A stretch of DNA of 64,000 nucleotides from Stenotrophomonas sp. ATCM1_4. GTDB taxonomy: Bacteria > Pseudomonadota > Gammaproteobacteria > Xanthomonadales > Xanthomonadaceae. Shown piece after piece: positions 34,143 through 50,027 of the stretch (positions are counted from its first letter, which is position 1; each line of letters begins with the position of its first letter). Made by a program: the position numbers and the translations under genes. The DNA is taken from contig NZ_QPFB01000001.1 in assembly GCF_004348115.1 (NCBI RefSeq), forward strand, positions 1,970,773 to 2,034,772. Reading direction: 5' to 3'. Under the pieces are notes generated by a model that did no database searches, was not told the DNA's origin, and saw only the letters and a list, made by a program, of their open reading frames with translations.

Positions 34143-34512
34143 CTACGCGGTGATCCGCGTCGTGCCGCGGGTCGAGCGTGAGGAGTTCATCAATGTCGGC
34201 GTGATCGTGTCCTGCCCGAGCGCCGGGCACCTGCAGGCGGCCATCGAGATCGATGAAGCACGCCTGCAGGCGTTCGCCCCGCAACTGGACCTGGTGGCAT
34301 TGCGCCCCTGGCTGGACGCCATCGTCGCCATCTGCGAAGGCCGCGCCGAAGCCGGCCCGATCGCACAGCTGCCGCCGCGGGCACGCTTCCATTTCCTCAC
34401 CGCCAAGCGCAGCTCGGTGGTGCAGACCTCGGTGACCCACGTCGGCCGCACCCGCGAACCGGCGGGCATCGTCGAGCACCTGCTCGAGCGGATGGTGCGC
34501 GTACCGCGCTGA
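34120..34512 (+). CDS. DUF3037 family protein (partner of the HipA-like kinase)
   Basis: 130 residues. The start is GTG at 34120, chosen for the AGGAGG ribosome site 8 bases upstream and the family start PTLHTYDYAVIRVVPRVER. The following VGVIVSC and the C-terminal LLERMVRVPR are characteristic of DUF3037. It overlaps the kinase gene by 23 bases, so the two are translationally linked. Function unknown; constant pairing suggests the two proteins act together. Confidence 0.85.
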   Translation: MPTLHTYDYAVIRVVPRVEREEFINVGVIVSCPSAGHLQAAIEIDEARLQAFAPQLDLVALRPWLDAIVAICEGRAEAGPIAQLPPRARFHFLTAKRSSVVQTSVTHVGRTREPAGIVEHLLERMVRVPR

Positions 34513-34563
34513 TCGCCGGCACGTGCACGCCAGGACAATGGCCCGCATCACGCGGGCCATTGT

Positions 34564-36183
34564 TCATTCGGCGTCCGTCAGGGCGCGCGCGGCATCGCGC
34601 AGTGCGAACTTCTGCACCTTGCCGGTGGCCGTCCGCGGCAGCGGCCCGAACACGAAACGCTTGGGCACCTTGAAGCCGGCCAGATTCTGGCGGCAATGCG
34701 CCAGGGCTGCGTCCGGGCTGAGGTCCAGTTCGTCCTTCAACTCGACGAAGGCGCATGGCGTCTCGCCCCACTTCGGGTCCGGCCTGGCCACCACGGCCGC
34801 GGCGAGCACCGAAGGGTGGCGGCACAGCACGTCTTCCACTTCCAGCGAGGAAATGTTCTCGCCGCCGGAAATGATCACGTCCTTGGAGCGGTCACGGATC
34901 TTCACGTTGCCGTCGGCATACACCACAGCAAGGTCACCGGTGCGGAACCAGCCACCGGAGAAAGCCGCATCGGTGGCGCGGGGGTTCTTCAGGTAGCCCT
35001 TCATGGTGATGTTGCCGCGGAACATGATTTCCCCGACGCTGGCGCCGTCCCACGGCACCGGCTGCAGGGTATCGGGGTCCAGCACCTGCATGTCTTCCTG
35101 CAACAGGCAGGCCACGCCCTGGCGACTGTTGAGCTCGGCGCGTTCGTCGATGGGCAACTGCGCCCACTCCGGCTTGGGCTGGCAGATCGATGCAGGGCCG
35201 TAGACTTCGGTGAGGCCGTAGACGTGGGTGATCTCCACGCCCATCCGTTCCATCTCTTCCAGCACCGCCGCCGGCGGCGCGGCACCGGCCACCTGCCCCT
35301 TCACGCCGGCAAGCCCCTGCTTCAGTTCCTCCGGTGCCGCCGCCAACGCGGCATGCACCACCGGTGCACCGCAGTAGTGGGTGACGCCATGTGTGCGCAT
35401 CAGCTCCAGCACCTGCTTGCGGTCGAATCGCCGCAGGCAGACCTGGGTGCCGGCGACGGCAGCCATCGTCCACGGGAAACACCAACCGTTGCAGTGGAAC
35501 ATCGGCAGCGTCCACAGGTAGACCGGATGCGGCGGCATGCCCCAATCGATGATGTTGGCCACCGCGTTCAAGTAGGCGCCGCGATGGTGATAAACCACGC
35601 CCTTCGGGTCGCCGGTGGTGCCCGAGGTGTAGTTCAGCGCGATGGCATTCCATTCGTCGCCGGGCAGGCCGTAGGCGAACGTCGGGTCACCGGTTTCCAG
35701 CAACGCTTCGTACTCGATCTCGCCAAGGAACTCGCCTTCCTCGATGGCCGCATCGTCCACGTCGATGACCTGCGGTGCCTGCCGGCACAGCGCCAGCGCC
35801 CGCTTCATCACCGGCGAGAACTCGCGGTCCACGAACACCACCTTGGCCTCGCCGTGGTCCAGCATGAATGCAAGCGTTTCCGCGTCCAGGCGGGTGTTCA
35901 GCGTATTGAGCACGGCACCGAGCATGGCCGGGGCGAAATGCAGCTCGATCATCGCCGGCGTATTGGGCAGCAGCGCCGCCACGGTATCGCCTTCGGCCAC
36001 GCCCATGCGCTGCAATGCCGACGCCAACCGACGGCAACGCGCCTGCACCTGGGCCCAGTTCAGGCGCCGCTCGCCATGCACCACCGCCAACCGCTGCGGG
36101 TGCACGGTAGCCGCCTTGCGCAGGAAGCTCAGCGGCGACAACGGCGTGTAGTTGGCCTGGTTGCGGCCAAGATCCTGGTACAT
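34564..36183 (-). CDS. Fatty acid--CoA ligase (AlkK/medium-chain type AMP-binding enzyme)
   Basis: 539 residues of the ANL superfamily. The AMP/ATP loop is YTSGTTGDPKGV near residue 180; HVYGLTEVYGP holds the adenylate-contact motif. WFRTGDLAV and DRSKDVIISGGENIS mark the hinge, and the catalytic Lys lies near the end in RTATGKVQK. Sequence type matches medium/long-chain fatty acyl-CoA synthetases such as AlkK. It activates fatty acids with ATP and CoA for degradation or membrane lipid use. ATG 36183 gives the conserved MYQDLGRNQANYTPLSP start; 31 further codons upstream are not conserved. Single gene. Confidence 0.92.
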   Translation of the reverse strand: MYQDLGRNQANYTPLSPLSFLRKAATVHPQRLAVVHGERRLNWAQVQARCRRLASALQRMGVAEGDTVAALLPNTPAMIELHFAPAMLGAVLNTLNTRLDAETLAFMLDHGEAKVVFVDREFSPVMKRALALCRQAPQVIDVDDAAIEEGEFLGEIEYEALLETGDPTFAYGLPGDEWNAIALNYTSGTTGDPKGVVYHHRGAYLNAVANIIDWGMPPHPVYLWTLPMFHCNGWCFPWTMAAVAGTQVCLRRFDRKQVLELMRTHGVTHYCGAPVVHAALAAAPEELKQGLAGVKGQVAGAAPPAAVLEEMERMGVEITHVYGLTEVYGPASICQPKPEWAQLPIDERAELNSRQGVACLLQEDMQVLDPDTLQPVPWDGASVGEIMFRGNITMKGYLKNPRATDAAFSGGWFRTGDLAVVYADGNVKIRDRSKDVIISGGENISSLEVEDVLCRHPSVLAAAVVARPDPKWGETPCAFVELKDELDLSPDAALAHCRQNLAGFKVPKRFVFGPLPRTATGKVQKFALRDAARALTDAE

Positions 36184-36444
36184 CGAGGGGCCCTCTCTCC
36201 GGTGATGTGCCGGCAGAGAGTCGGGCAGGACGCGGGGGTTTGTCGCTGCGACCTTAGTCGCAGGGAATTGGCTCATTGCTGCCGGACGGCCCGTCCTGCC
36301 TTGGCGTCCGCGCCGGAGGTGGCCTCTGCGCAGGCCTGGCGCACGCGCCTTTCGTCCTTCGCGGCGCAGGCCCGCAAGCGGCGTTCCCGCAAAAAGAAAG
36401 ACGCCGGCAAGCCGGCGCCCTTCTCACTCCAACCGCTGCGGCGA

Positions 36445-39150
<2,706 letters not shown>

Positions 39151-39331
39151 TCGGGTTCCGTTGTCTGGTGACGATCCCGTCCGGTGGAGTGGCCTTGGAG
39201 GCAACCCCGCCGGAGCCTTGAATCAACCGATGGAGTCTATCACAGACGGGGGTTTTACCGGAACAAATCAGGAACTTAGGCGCCGCTTTCTGGACGATGC
39301 CGGCGTGCCGCGCCGGCACGGGAAACACCAC

Positions 39332-39398
39332 GGAGCCGAGCCATGCTCCGCGGGGGCCTTGCCGGGAGCCCCCTTGCCGGGCGTGGCTCGGCACTACC
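39332..39398. repeat. GTAG/SMAG-like REP pair, inverted
   Basis: GAGCCGAGCCATGCTCCG (39333-39350) faces GGCGTGGCTCGGCACTACC (39380-39398), whose reverse complement starts GGTAGTGCCGAGCCACGC. This is a GTAG-headed REP dimer in the gap between mtnA and gyrA. It is the clearest SMAG-like element in the window. Confidence 0.72.
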
Positions 39399-39430
39399 GG
39401 GGTGGACGCCGGCCCGGGCCGGGTGCCGGT

Positions 39431-40492
39431 TCAGGCGAAGGCCGCTGCCATGGCTGCGGCGTCCGGCTTCAGGATCACGCCACGCTCGGTGACGATGGCA
39501 TCGATCAGCTCGCCCGGGGTGACATCGAACACCGGGTTCCAGGCAGCAATGCCTTCGGCCACGGTGCGCACGCCACCGACGCCGAACAGCTCGCCCGGAT
39601 CACGCTGCTCGATCTCGATCTGGTCGCCATGGGCGGCGTTCATGTCCACCGTCGAGGACGGCGCCACCACCATGAACTTGACGCCGTGGTGGCGCGCGGC
39701 GATGGCCAGCTGGTAGGTGCCGATCTTGTTGGCGGTATCGCCGTTGGCGCAGATGCGGTCGGCGCCGACGATCACCCACTGCACCGCACCGGTCTTCATC
39801 AGGTGCGAGGCGGCCGAGTCGGCGATCAGGGTGGCGTCGATGCCGTCCTGCTGCAGTTCCCACACGGTCAGCCGTGCACCCTGCAACCACGGCCGGGTTT
39901 CGCCGGCAAACACGCGCGCGATATTGCCCTGCGCCTTGCCCGCGCGGATCACGCCCAGCGCGGTGCCAAAGCCCGCGGTGGCCAGTGAACCGGTGTTGCA
40001 ATGGGTCAGAACCCCGCTGCCCGGGGCGATCAGGCCGGCGCCCAGTGCGCCCATGTGCCGGTTGGCCGCCAGGTCCTCGTCGGCGATGGCCTGCGCTTCC
40101 AGCGCCAGCACCTGCTTCCAGTCCGTCCCGGCTGTCGCCAGCGCCCGGCGCATGCGCGCCAGCGCCCAGGCCAGGTTGACCGCGGTCGGGCGCGAGGCAT
40201 TCAGGCGCTCCAGCGCCGGCTCCAGCATCACCAGCGCCGCAGCGCCATCGGCCGCCTGCACTTCACGCGCCGCCAGCACCACGCCCCAGGCCGCAGCGAT
40301 GCCGATGGCCGGCGCGCCCCGCACGGTCAACGCATGGATGGCCTCGGCCACGGCGTCGCTGTCATGGCACAGCACGTGCTCCACGACGAACGGCAGCTTG
40401 CGCTGGTCCAGCAGTTCAAGGGCGTCACCCGTCCAGCGGATCGGGCGGATGTGGTCGTAACGGGCGTAATCGATGGTGGGGATGGTGTTCAT
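39431..40492 (-). CDS. mtnA: S-methyl-5-thioribose-1-phosphate isomerase
   Basis: 353 residues. It interconverts methylthioribose-1-phosphate and methylthioribulose-1-phosphate in the methionine salvage pathway. Conserved elements: [41 protein letters not shown] (catalytic Cys, quoted only in part), [20 protein letters not shown] (catalytic Asp) and VAPSSTVD. The start is [18 protein letters not shown] at 40492; the open frame continues far upstream through the next gene in another frame. It lies 280 bases beyond the gyrA start, in the same orientation, separated by the REP pair. Confidence 0.95.
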   Translation of the reverse strand: MNTIPTIDYARYDHIRPIRWTGDALELLDQRKLPFVVEHVLCHDSDAVAEAIHALTVRGAPAIGIAAAWGVVLAAREVQAADGAAALVMLEPALERLNASRPTAVNLAWALARMRRALATAGTDWKQVLALEAQAIADEDLAANRHMGALGAGLIAPGSGVLTHCNTGSLATAGFGTALGVIRAGKAQGNIARVFAGETRPWLQGARLTVWELQQDGIDATLIADSAASHLMKTGAVQWVIVGADRICANGDTANKIGTYQLAIAARHHGVKFMVVAPSSTVDMNAAHGDQIEIEQRDPGELFGVGGVRTVAEGIAAWNPVFDVTPGELIDAIVTERGVILKPDAAAMAAAFA

Positions 40493-40526
40493 CGGGCCAT
40501 TGTAATCGGCCCGCCTAGCGGCCCGT

Positions 40527-41210
40527 TCAATCGGCGGAAAATTCCGCCCGGCAACCTTTGTCGACCCAGATGCCGAAGCGATCCCAGCCCCAGCTGTCGC
40601 CCTCGCGGCAGGCCGCGCTGGACAGCTGTTCGACCAGGGTGACCCGGCGGGTAACGCTGACGCCGCATTCGCGGCGCAGCCCGCCCTTGGATTCGCAGAC
40701 GACGCGGCGCGGGACGTCGACGAAGCCCGAGCCGTCCTCGGCGCCCACCTCGAACTGGCCCTGGCACCCGCGGCTGACCCAGATCTCGTTGCGGTCGTAG
40801 CCCCAGCTACGCCCTTCCCGGCACGGCAACACCGACTGCTGGCGCAACAGCCGCACCGGGGCACCACGCAGGACCACCGGGCAGGATTCGTAGCGCCCCT
40901 TCGACTCGCAGCGCACCACCCGCCGCGACACCCGCGAGCTACTGCCACGGCGTGCGAACTCGGCACGACAGCCTTCGCTGACCCAGATCGCGTCGCCTTC
41001 CACGCCCCAGCTGGTTTCGCGGATGCAATCACGGGTGGAGAGCTGGCGCACCATCTGCACGCCACGGGAGACATCCATCGGACAGAACACGCGTTCCATC
41101 TCGCCGGACTCGCAGCGCACGACCAAGGGCGCCGGGGTGTCAGGCCCGCCCCCCTGCGCTGCAAGCAGCGAAGGCGACACCAGCAACAACAGGCCAAAAA
41201 CTCCCTTCAT
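40527..41210 (-). CDS. Secreted DUF3011 protein with three repeats
   Basis: 227 residues with an N-terminal signal peptide ([20 protein letters not shown]). The mature protein is built from three copies of a ~60-residue Cys-rich unit. Each has CESxG near its start and ends SWG(V/Y/W)xxxxIWVxxGC(R/Q)(A/G)(E/Q)F: residues around 65-90, 125-150 and 190-215. Each unit has regularly placed Cys, likely disulfides in the periplasm. DUF3011 proteins have no known function. The start at MKGVF gives a proper signal; the frame is open 16 codons upstream. Confidence 0.85.
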   Translation of the reverse strand: MKGVFGLLLLVSPSLLAAQGGGPDTPAPLVVRCESGEMERVFCPMDVSRGVQMVRQLSTRDCIRETSWGVEGDAIWVSEGCRAEFARRGSSSRVSRRVVRCESKGRYESCPVVLRGAPVRLLRQQSVLPCREGRSWGYDRNEIWVSRGCQGQFEVGAEDGSGFVDVPRRVVCESKGGLRRECGVSVTRRVTLVEQLSSAACREGDSWGWDRFGIWVDKGCRAEFSAD

Positions 41211-41448
41211 CCGATGCTCACGCCCCCTTGCAGCCTTGATGGATTCCGGCACGGGCACAGTGCCCGAGTGGTTGTGATCAAAGCATCATCATCGCCATGC
41301 CGGCAAGGCAGGTCCATGACCTGAACGGGTGATTGGCCTGAAATCATCGTCATTGCAGGGAATATTCAGATGATTCCTGTTCATCCCGCGATAGCGTCCT
41401 CGCCGATGAACGCCGCATCCGTTCAGGCCACGCGCATCGCAAGACGGT

Positions 41449-42389
41449 TCAGGCGTTGGCGAAGTCGAACGCCAGCACGTCGGCAATGCGCGAGGTGCCG
41501 GCCAGCGCCATCAGCAGGCGATCCACGCCCACCGCCACGCCCGCGCAGGCAGGCATCGACGGCAGCGCCGCCAGGAACGCCTCATCCAGCGGCAACACCT
41601 CCGCACCACGCGAAGCGCGGATCGCGAGGTCACGCTGGAAGCGCTGGCGCTGCTCCTGCGCGTCGGTCAGCTCGTGGTAGCCGTTGGCCAGCTCGAACGC
41701 CCCCAGGTACAACTCGAAGCGCTCGGCCACCGGCGGATCCTCCCTGCGGATCCTGGCCAGTGCCGCCTGGGTGGCGGGCCAGTCATGGATGACGGTGATC
41801 TGGTCGGGCAGGAAGTGGGCCTGGATGCGATGGGTCATCAGCAGGTCCAGCCAATCATCGCGGGTAAGGCCCTCAGGCTGGATGCCGACCTCACCCAGCG
41901 CCGCGCGCAGGGTGGCTTCATCGGCCAGGAAGGGATCCAGCCCGATCGTCTCCAGGAACAACTGGCGGTAGGTCAGTACGCGCACCGACGCTTCGCGGCC
42001 CACTGCGGCCAGCGCTTCGCGCACCAGTGCAACGGTTTCCTCGATCAGCTGGTGATGGTCCCAGCCGACGCGGTACCACTCCAGCATGGTGAACTCGGGG
42101 TTGTGCCGGCCACCGGCTTCGCCGTTGCGGAACACCCGGCCCAGTTCGTAGCAGTCGCCCACGCCGGCGGCCAGCAGCCGCTTGAGCGGATATTCCGGCG
42201 AGGTCCGCAGCCAGCGCAGCGGCGAACCGGCATCCACGTGCCCGGTGAAGCGGGTCTGGAAGCCCTCGATGTTCGGCTCGGTGTTGCCTGCGGCGGACAT
42301 GATCGGCGTTTCCACCTCCAGCACCTCCCGGCGCGCGAAGAACGCGCGGATCAGTGCATTCAGACGTGCCCGCTGGCGCAATGCCTCGA

Positions 42390-42393
<4 letters not shown>
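41449..42393 (-). CDS. epmA: Elongation factor P--(R)-beta-lysine ligase
   Basis: 314 residues, a class II lysyl-tRNA-synthetase-like protein without the anticodon-binding domain. It adds (R)-beta-lysine to a lysine of EF-P. Class II motifs are visible: VETPIMSAAGNTEP (motif 1), VFRNGEAGGRHNPEFTMLEW (motif 2) and GVAVGVDRLLMAL (motif 3). The start overlaps the stop of the upstream acetyltransferase gene by 4 bases (ATGA). The partner genes epmB and efp are not in the window. Last gene of the smc-zipA-ligA unit. Confidence 0.95.
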
Positions 42394-45352
<2,959 letters not shown>

Positions 45353-45466
45353 TTAAACCGCGAGGGTGTGGATGCGATGAGGGCCGGAGCCGTTGTCCTC
45401 GCGTTGGCGGCACTACCTGCCAACGGAGGTTCTCATCTGCGGCCCGAGGAAGATGCGAAAGGCCCC

Positions 45467-45503
45467 CTCCCCGGCCCTCCCCTTGCCTGCGGCAAAGGGA
45501 GGA
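45467..45503. repeat. Dispersed CTCCC hairpin repeat, copy 3
   Basis: CCTCCCCTTGCC followed by TGCGGCAAAGGGAGG (imperfect arms) in the zipA-ligA gap. A member of the same loose hairpin family as 3667 and 33226. Confidence 0.5.
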
Positions 45504-45509
45504 GGAAGA

Positions 45510-46247
45510 TCACCAGCGCGGCGACTTGGTCAGCGGCGGCGCCTGGTGCTGGCGATCGTAGGCGCGCAGCTCGTCGCGGATATGCGCGATGCGTTGGCGG
45601 CCGAGGGCGTTGCGGCTGTCATCCAGCACCACGCCGTCGAGCAGCTCGCCCATGCGCTGCACGGTCGGCAGCATCTTTTCCCAGGCGTCCAGCGCGGTCA
45701 TCGGCGCCGGCAGGGTGAGGAAGAAGGCGATGGCCGGGGTCTCCATCTCACGGATGTTGGCCATGTCGAAGCTGCCCGGCTTCATGATGCTGGCCATCGA
45801 GAAGATCGGCCCCCGCTCCGGGTGGCCCTCGACCAAGCGGTGGAACACGCCCATGTAACCGAAGACCAGCCCGGTCTTCTCGGCGGCCACCACGATGTCC
45901 TCGCCACGCAGCACCTGGCCGGCGCGGGCGGCGACGTACAGGGAAACGATCTTGTCGAAATCCTGGCTCGGGCGCTTGCCCAGGTCGCTGCCACCGGCCG
46001 GCTCGGTGTCGGGCAGGCCCAGCTCGGCCTGGGTGACCGGTTCGCCATCGGCACCTTCGCCCGGCGCACCGCCCTCCTCCACCGCGCCCAGTACCGGCTC
46101 ACGCCGCGACGGGCGCTCGGCGGTGTCCACCGGCTCCTTGCGCTTGCCCTGCGCCGCCTTGCGGGGGCGGCCAAACAGGAAGATGGCTGCAATCAGCAGC
46201 AGTCCGGCAACCAGAATGCCGATACGCAACAGTGCCATGTCGGACAT
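45510..46247 (-). CDS. zipA: Cell division protein ZipA
   Basis: 245 residues. An N-terminal membrane anchor (about residues 5-25, LLRIGILVAGLLLIAAIFLF) is followed by a basic and then Pro/Glu-rich flexible linker and the C-terminal FtsZ-binding domain (about 95-245) with GYMGVFHRLVEGHPERGPIF and FFLTLPAP. ZipA tethers FtsZ to the inner membrane in the early divisome. The smc-zipA-ligA order is conserved in gammaproteobacteria. The linker is shorter than in E. coli. Confidence 0.95.
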   Translation of the reverse strand: MSDMALLRIGILVAGLLLIAAIFLFGRPRKAAQGKRKEPVDTAERPSRREPVLGAVEEGGAPGEGADGEPVTQAELGLPDTEPAGGSDLGKRPSQDFDKIVSLYVAARAGQVLRGEDIVVAAEKTGLVFGYMGVFHRLVEGHPERGPIFSMASIMKPGSFDMANIREMETPAIAFFLTLPAPMTALDAWEKMLPTVQRMGELLDGVVLDDSRNALGRQRIAHIRDELRAYDRQHQAPPLTKSPRW

Positions 46248-46295
46248 GCGTGGGAATCTCCGGGTAAATCGTTCAGGTGGCTAAAGAATGGCACG

Positions 46296-49200
46296 TCAGG
46301 CCGCGCCCGCCAATCGCGCGGCTTCTTCCAGGTCCACGCTGACCAGACGGCTGACGCCCGGCTCGCGCATGGTCACCCCGGAGAGCTGGTGGGCAGCCTC
46401 CATGGTGGCCTTGTTGTGGCTGACGAACAGGAACTGCACCTTCTCGCTCATTTCCTTGACCATGTTGGCCAGACGGCCGACGTTGGCCTCGTCCAGCGGT
46501 GCATCCACCTCGTCCAGCAGGCAGAACGGGGCCGGGTTGAGCTGGAAGATGGCAAACACCAGCGCCACCGCGGTCATCGCCTTCTCGCCGCCGGACAGCA
46601 GCGAGATGCTGGACACGCGCTTGCCCGGTGGGCGCGCCATGATGGTCACCCCGGTGTCGAGCAGGTCTTCGCCGGTCAGCTCCAGGTAGGCATGGCCGCC
46701 GCCGAACAGGCGCGGGTACAGCGCCTGCACGCCGGTGTTGACGCGGTCGAAGGTGTCCTTGAAACGGCCGCGGGTCTCGCGGTCGATCTTGCGGATGGCG
46801 TCTTCCAGCGTCTCCAGCGCGGTGGTCAGGTCCACGTTCTGCGCGTCCAGGTACTCCGAGCGCTGCGACGCCTCGCCGTACTCCTGGATCGCCGCCAGGT
46901 TGACCGGTTCCAGCCGGCGCATGCGCGCGTCGATCTGGTGCACGGCCTGCTCCCAGTCGGACAGGCGCGCGTCCTCGGGCAGCGTGTTGATCACGTCCTG
47001 CAGGACGAACCCGGCCTTCTCGACCGCGCCGGACAACTGCTCGGCGCTGAGCACCAGCGCCTGCTGGTCCAGCTTGCGCTGGGAAATGCGTTCGCGCTGG
47101 GCCAAGGCCTGCTCGTCGCGCTGCTGGCGGGTCTGCTCCAGCTTGCGCAGCTCGGCGTCCACGCTCTCCAGCAGCGCCCGCGCCTCGCCCAGCACGCGCT
47201 CCACGCGAACCCGCTCGCCCAATGCGTTCTGGTGCTCGGCTTCCAGCGCCTGCACCGGCGTGTCACCGTCATCCAGCTGCGAATGCAGTTCGCCCAGGCG
47301 CGAATCCAGTTGCCCGCGCTGGCTGCTCATGCGCTCCAGCGCCTGGCTCAACGAGGCGATCTGGGTACGCTGCGACTCCAGCGTCAGGGCCAACGCATGC
47401 ATGTTGTCGCGCACGCTGCGCGCGCCGTCGCGGGCCAGGTCACGTGCTTCGGTGAGCTGCCGGCGTTCGCTTTCCAGCGTCTGCTTGCCCGATTCCAGGT
47501 CGCCCATGCTCGACACCGCGTCTTCCAGCCGCACGCGTGCCTCGCTGGCCTGCTCGCGGCTTTCATCGAGTGCTTCGAGCAGCTGGGCCAACTCGTTCTC
47601 GATGCGCTCGATGCGGGTCCGCGCGGCATCCACGCGCCCCTGCTGGCTCTGCAGTTGCCCCGCCAGTTCCGACGTCGCGCGGTGCGCCTGGTACAGGGCC
47701 CGCTGCGCTTCCTCGCGGTGCTGCTCGGCGGCCAGCAACTGCTCGCGCAGGCTGGCCAGTTGTTCGACCAGCTCACCTTCCCGGGCCTGCAGGCCCTCGA
47801 TCTGCTCACGCAGGGAGACGATCTCGCGCTCACGCAGCAGCGCACCCTGCTGGGCGGCACCGGAATGGGACACCTGCAGCCAACCGTCGCCCAGCCGCTC
47901 GCCGTCACGGGTGATGACCGCATCGCCCGCCGGCAGCTTGGCCTGCAACGCCCGCGCCTGGGGCAGGTCCTCGGCCGCGTGCAGATGCATCAGCAGACGG
48001 CGGATAGCCAACGGCCCCTGCACCTTGGCGGCCAGCGAGGTCGCGGCGAAATCCGCCTTGCCTTCGTCAGCCGACACCAGCGTGATGCGGCCTTCGCCGA
48101 GTTCGCCCAGCGCCTCGACCAGGGTTTCCGGCGCTTCCACCAGCACGCCTTCGATCAGCTGGCCCAACGCGCTTTCCACCGCGTTTTCCCAACCACCTTC
48201 GACACTGATGCGCTCGCCCACACGCGCCGCCGAATCCAGCCCGCGCGCCTTCAACCAGGCCACCGCGGCACCCTGCTCCTGGCCCAGCGCCGCCTGCTGC
48301 AGCGCTTCCAGCGATGACAACCGGCCGCGCGCGGCCTGCACCTGCTGGCGCACGTCGGCCAGCTCGGACTGACTGCCGCTCTGCGTTTCCTGCAGCGTCG
48401 CGGCAGCCTCCTTGCGGGATTCGACCTGCTCGCTCAGCTCGTCGACCGTGGTTTTCTGGGTTTCATGCTGCAGTTGCAGTTGCTCGAAGGCCTCGGCCAG
48501 CGCGTCCAGGTCCAGGCTGGCACGCTCTGCACTGAGGGCTTCGCGGCGGCGATCGGCCTCCAGGATCTGTCGATCCAGGTAGTCCACGCGGGTGCGCTCG
48601 ACTTCGCCGGAACGAGTGGCTTCGGAGGTGTTGCGGGTATGCGCCTCCCAGCGCAGCTGCCAGTCGGCCAGCCGGGCCTCGGCCTCACGCAGGGCTTCCT
48701 GGCGGAATTCGTTCTCTTCCTGCAGTTGCTCCAGCTTCGGCTCGGCCTCGTCGACCGCTTCACGCAGCACGATCAGGCGGGCTTCGTCGCCGCTGATGTG
48801 CTGGCCCAGGTCGGCCAGCGCCTGCCGGGTCTCGTCACGCGCCTTGTGCAGGCGTTGCGCCATCTCGCGCTGGTGCTGGATCTGCTGTTCGAGGCGGGCC
48901 AGCGTGCTGCCCACCTGGTAGACATCGGCCTGGGCGCGATTGAGCGCCTCGGCGGCCTCCTCGCGGCGCACGCGGCCGGTCTCGATGCCGCTCTCGGCCT
49001 CGCGCTGCTCGGCGATCAGCTGCTGCAGCTTGGTTTCCTCCCGCGACAGCGCCTCGCGCAGCCCACCCAGGCGGCCATCCAGCCCACGGAACTCCAGCGC
49101 CTTCCACTCGGCATCCTTGACCCGGCGCTCTTCCTGCAAGGCCTGGTACTGCTCGGCCTGCCTGGCCTGGCGCTTGAGGTGCTCCAGCTGCTTGCCGATC

Positions 49201-49799
49201 TCCTCGCGCAGGTCGTTCAGGCGGTCCAGGTTCTCGCGGGTGTGGCGGATGCGGGTCTCGGTTTCCTTGCGGCGCTCCTTGTACTTGGAGATGCCGGCCG
49301 CCTCCTCCAGATACACGCGCAGGTCTTCCGGGCGCGCCTCGATGATCTGGCTGATCATGCCCTGCTCGATGATCGAGTAGCTGCGCGGCCCCAGGCCGGT
49401 ACCCAGGAACAGGTCGGTGATGTCGCGACGCCGGCACTTGGTGCCGTTCAAGTAATAGTTGCTGCTGCCGTCGCGGCTGACGGTGCGCTTGACCGAGATC
49501 TCGGTGAACGAGGCGTACTCGCCGGAAATGGTGTGGTCGGAATTGTCGAAGATCAGCTCGACCGTGGCCTGCGACACCGGCTTGCGCCCGGAGGCGCCGG
49601 AAAAGATCACGTCGGTCAGCGAATCGCCGCGCAGGCGGCTGGCCGAGCTCTCGCCCATCACCCAGCGCACCGCGTCGATGATGTTGGACTTGCCACAGCC
49701 GTTCGGGCCGACCACGCCGGTCATGTTGGTCGGCAGGTGCAGCGTCGTGGGATCGACGAACGACTTGAAACCAGAGAGCTTGATCGTGGATAGACGCAT
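46296..49799 (-). CDS. smc: Chromosome segregation protein SMC
   Basis: 1167 residues. N-terminal ATPase half with Walker A GPNGCGKSN (about 32-40), two long coiled coils (about 170-500 and 670-1000) separated by the hinge near 520-640, and the C-terminal half with the ABC signature LLSGGEKAMTAVALVFAIF and Walker B FCLLDEVDAPLD. It organises and condenses the chromosome, normally with ScpA and ScpB, which are not in the window. First gene of a minus-strand series with zipA (48-base gap) and ligA. Confidence 0.97.
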   Translation of the reverse strand: MRLSTIKLSGFKSFVDPTTLHLPTNMTGVVGPNGCGKSNIIDAVRWVMGESSASRLRGDSLTDVIFSGASGRKPVSQATVELIFDNSDHTISGEYASFTEISVKRTVSRDGSSNYYLNGTKCRRRDITDLFLGTGLGPRSYSIIEQGMISQIIEARPEDLRVYLEEAAGISKYKERRKETETRIRHTRENLDRLNDLREEIGKQLEHLKRQARQAEQYQALQEERRVKDAEWKALEFRGLDGRLGGLREALSREETKLQQLIAEQREAESGIETGRVRREEAAEALNRAQADVYQVGSTLARLEQQIQHQREMAQRLHKARDETRQALADLGQHISGDEARLIVLREAVDEAEPKLEQLQEENEFRQEALREAEARLADWQLRWEAHTRNTSEATRSGEVERTRVDYLDRQILEADRRREALSAERASLDLDALAEAFEQLQLQHETQKTTVDELSEQVESRKEAAATLQETQSGSQSELADVRQQVQAARGRLSSLEALQQAALGQEQGAAVAWLKARGLDSAARVGERISVEGGWENAVESALGQLIEGVLVEAPETLVEALGELGEGRITLVSADEGKADFAATSLAAKVQGPLAIRRLLMHLHAAEDLPQARALQAKLPAGDAVITRDGERLGDGWLQVSHSGAAQQGALLREREIVSLREQIEGLQAREGELVEQLASLREQLLAAEQHREEAQRALYQAHRATSELAGQLQSQQGRVDAARTRIERIENELAQLLEALDESREQASEARVRLEDAVSSMGDLESGKQTLESERRQLTEARDLARDGARSVRDNMHALALTLESQRTQIASLSQALERMSSQRGQLDSRLGELHSQLDDGDTPVQALEAEHQNALGERVRVERVLGEARALLESVDAELRKLEQTRQQRDEQALAQRERISQRKLDQQALVLSAEQLSGAVEKAGFVLQDVINTLPEDARLSDWEQAVHQIDARMRRLEPVNLAAIQEYGEASQRSEYLDAQNVDLTTALETLEDAIRKIDRETRGRFKDTFDRVNTGVQALYPRLFGGGHAYLELTGEDLLDTGVTIMARPPGKRVSSISLLSGGEKAMTAVALVFAIFQLNPAPFCLLDEVDAPLDEANVGRLANMVKEMSEKVQFLFVSHNKATMEAAHQLSGVTMREPGVSRLVSVDLEEAARLAGAA

Positions 49800-49973
49800 G
49801 GATTCGGGCTGTTGGCGGGCCCCGGCGTTCCAGCCGTTGCCCGGAGGGAAACTCCGGAGGTTCCGTTTCCGCCCTCAAGTCATTGATATCCGTGGAGATT
49901 CAATGTTCACGAGGCGGCATTGGCAACCGAGTATAGCGACACCCTTGGTTCACGGGCGGTTGGCGGCGGCCGG

Positions 49974-50005
49974 GCAAAAGAAACGGGCGCCTTTCGGCGC
50001 CCGTT
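49974..50005 (-). terminator. Terminator of the rpsF-rpsR-rplI unit
   Basis: Stem AACGGGCGCC / GGCGCCCGTT with loop TTTC, followed on the minus strand by TTCTTTTG. It lies about 25 bases after the rplI stop. Confidence 0.85.
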
Positions 50006-50027
50006 CTTTGCAACCCGTGCGGCAGGA

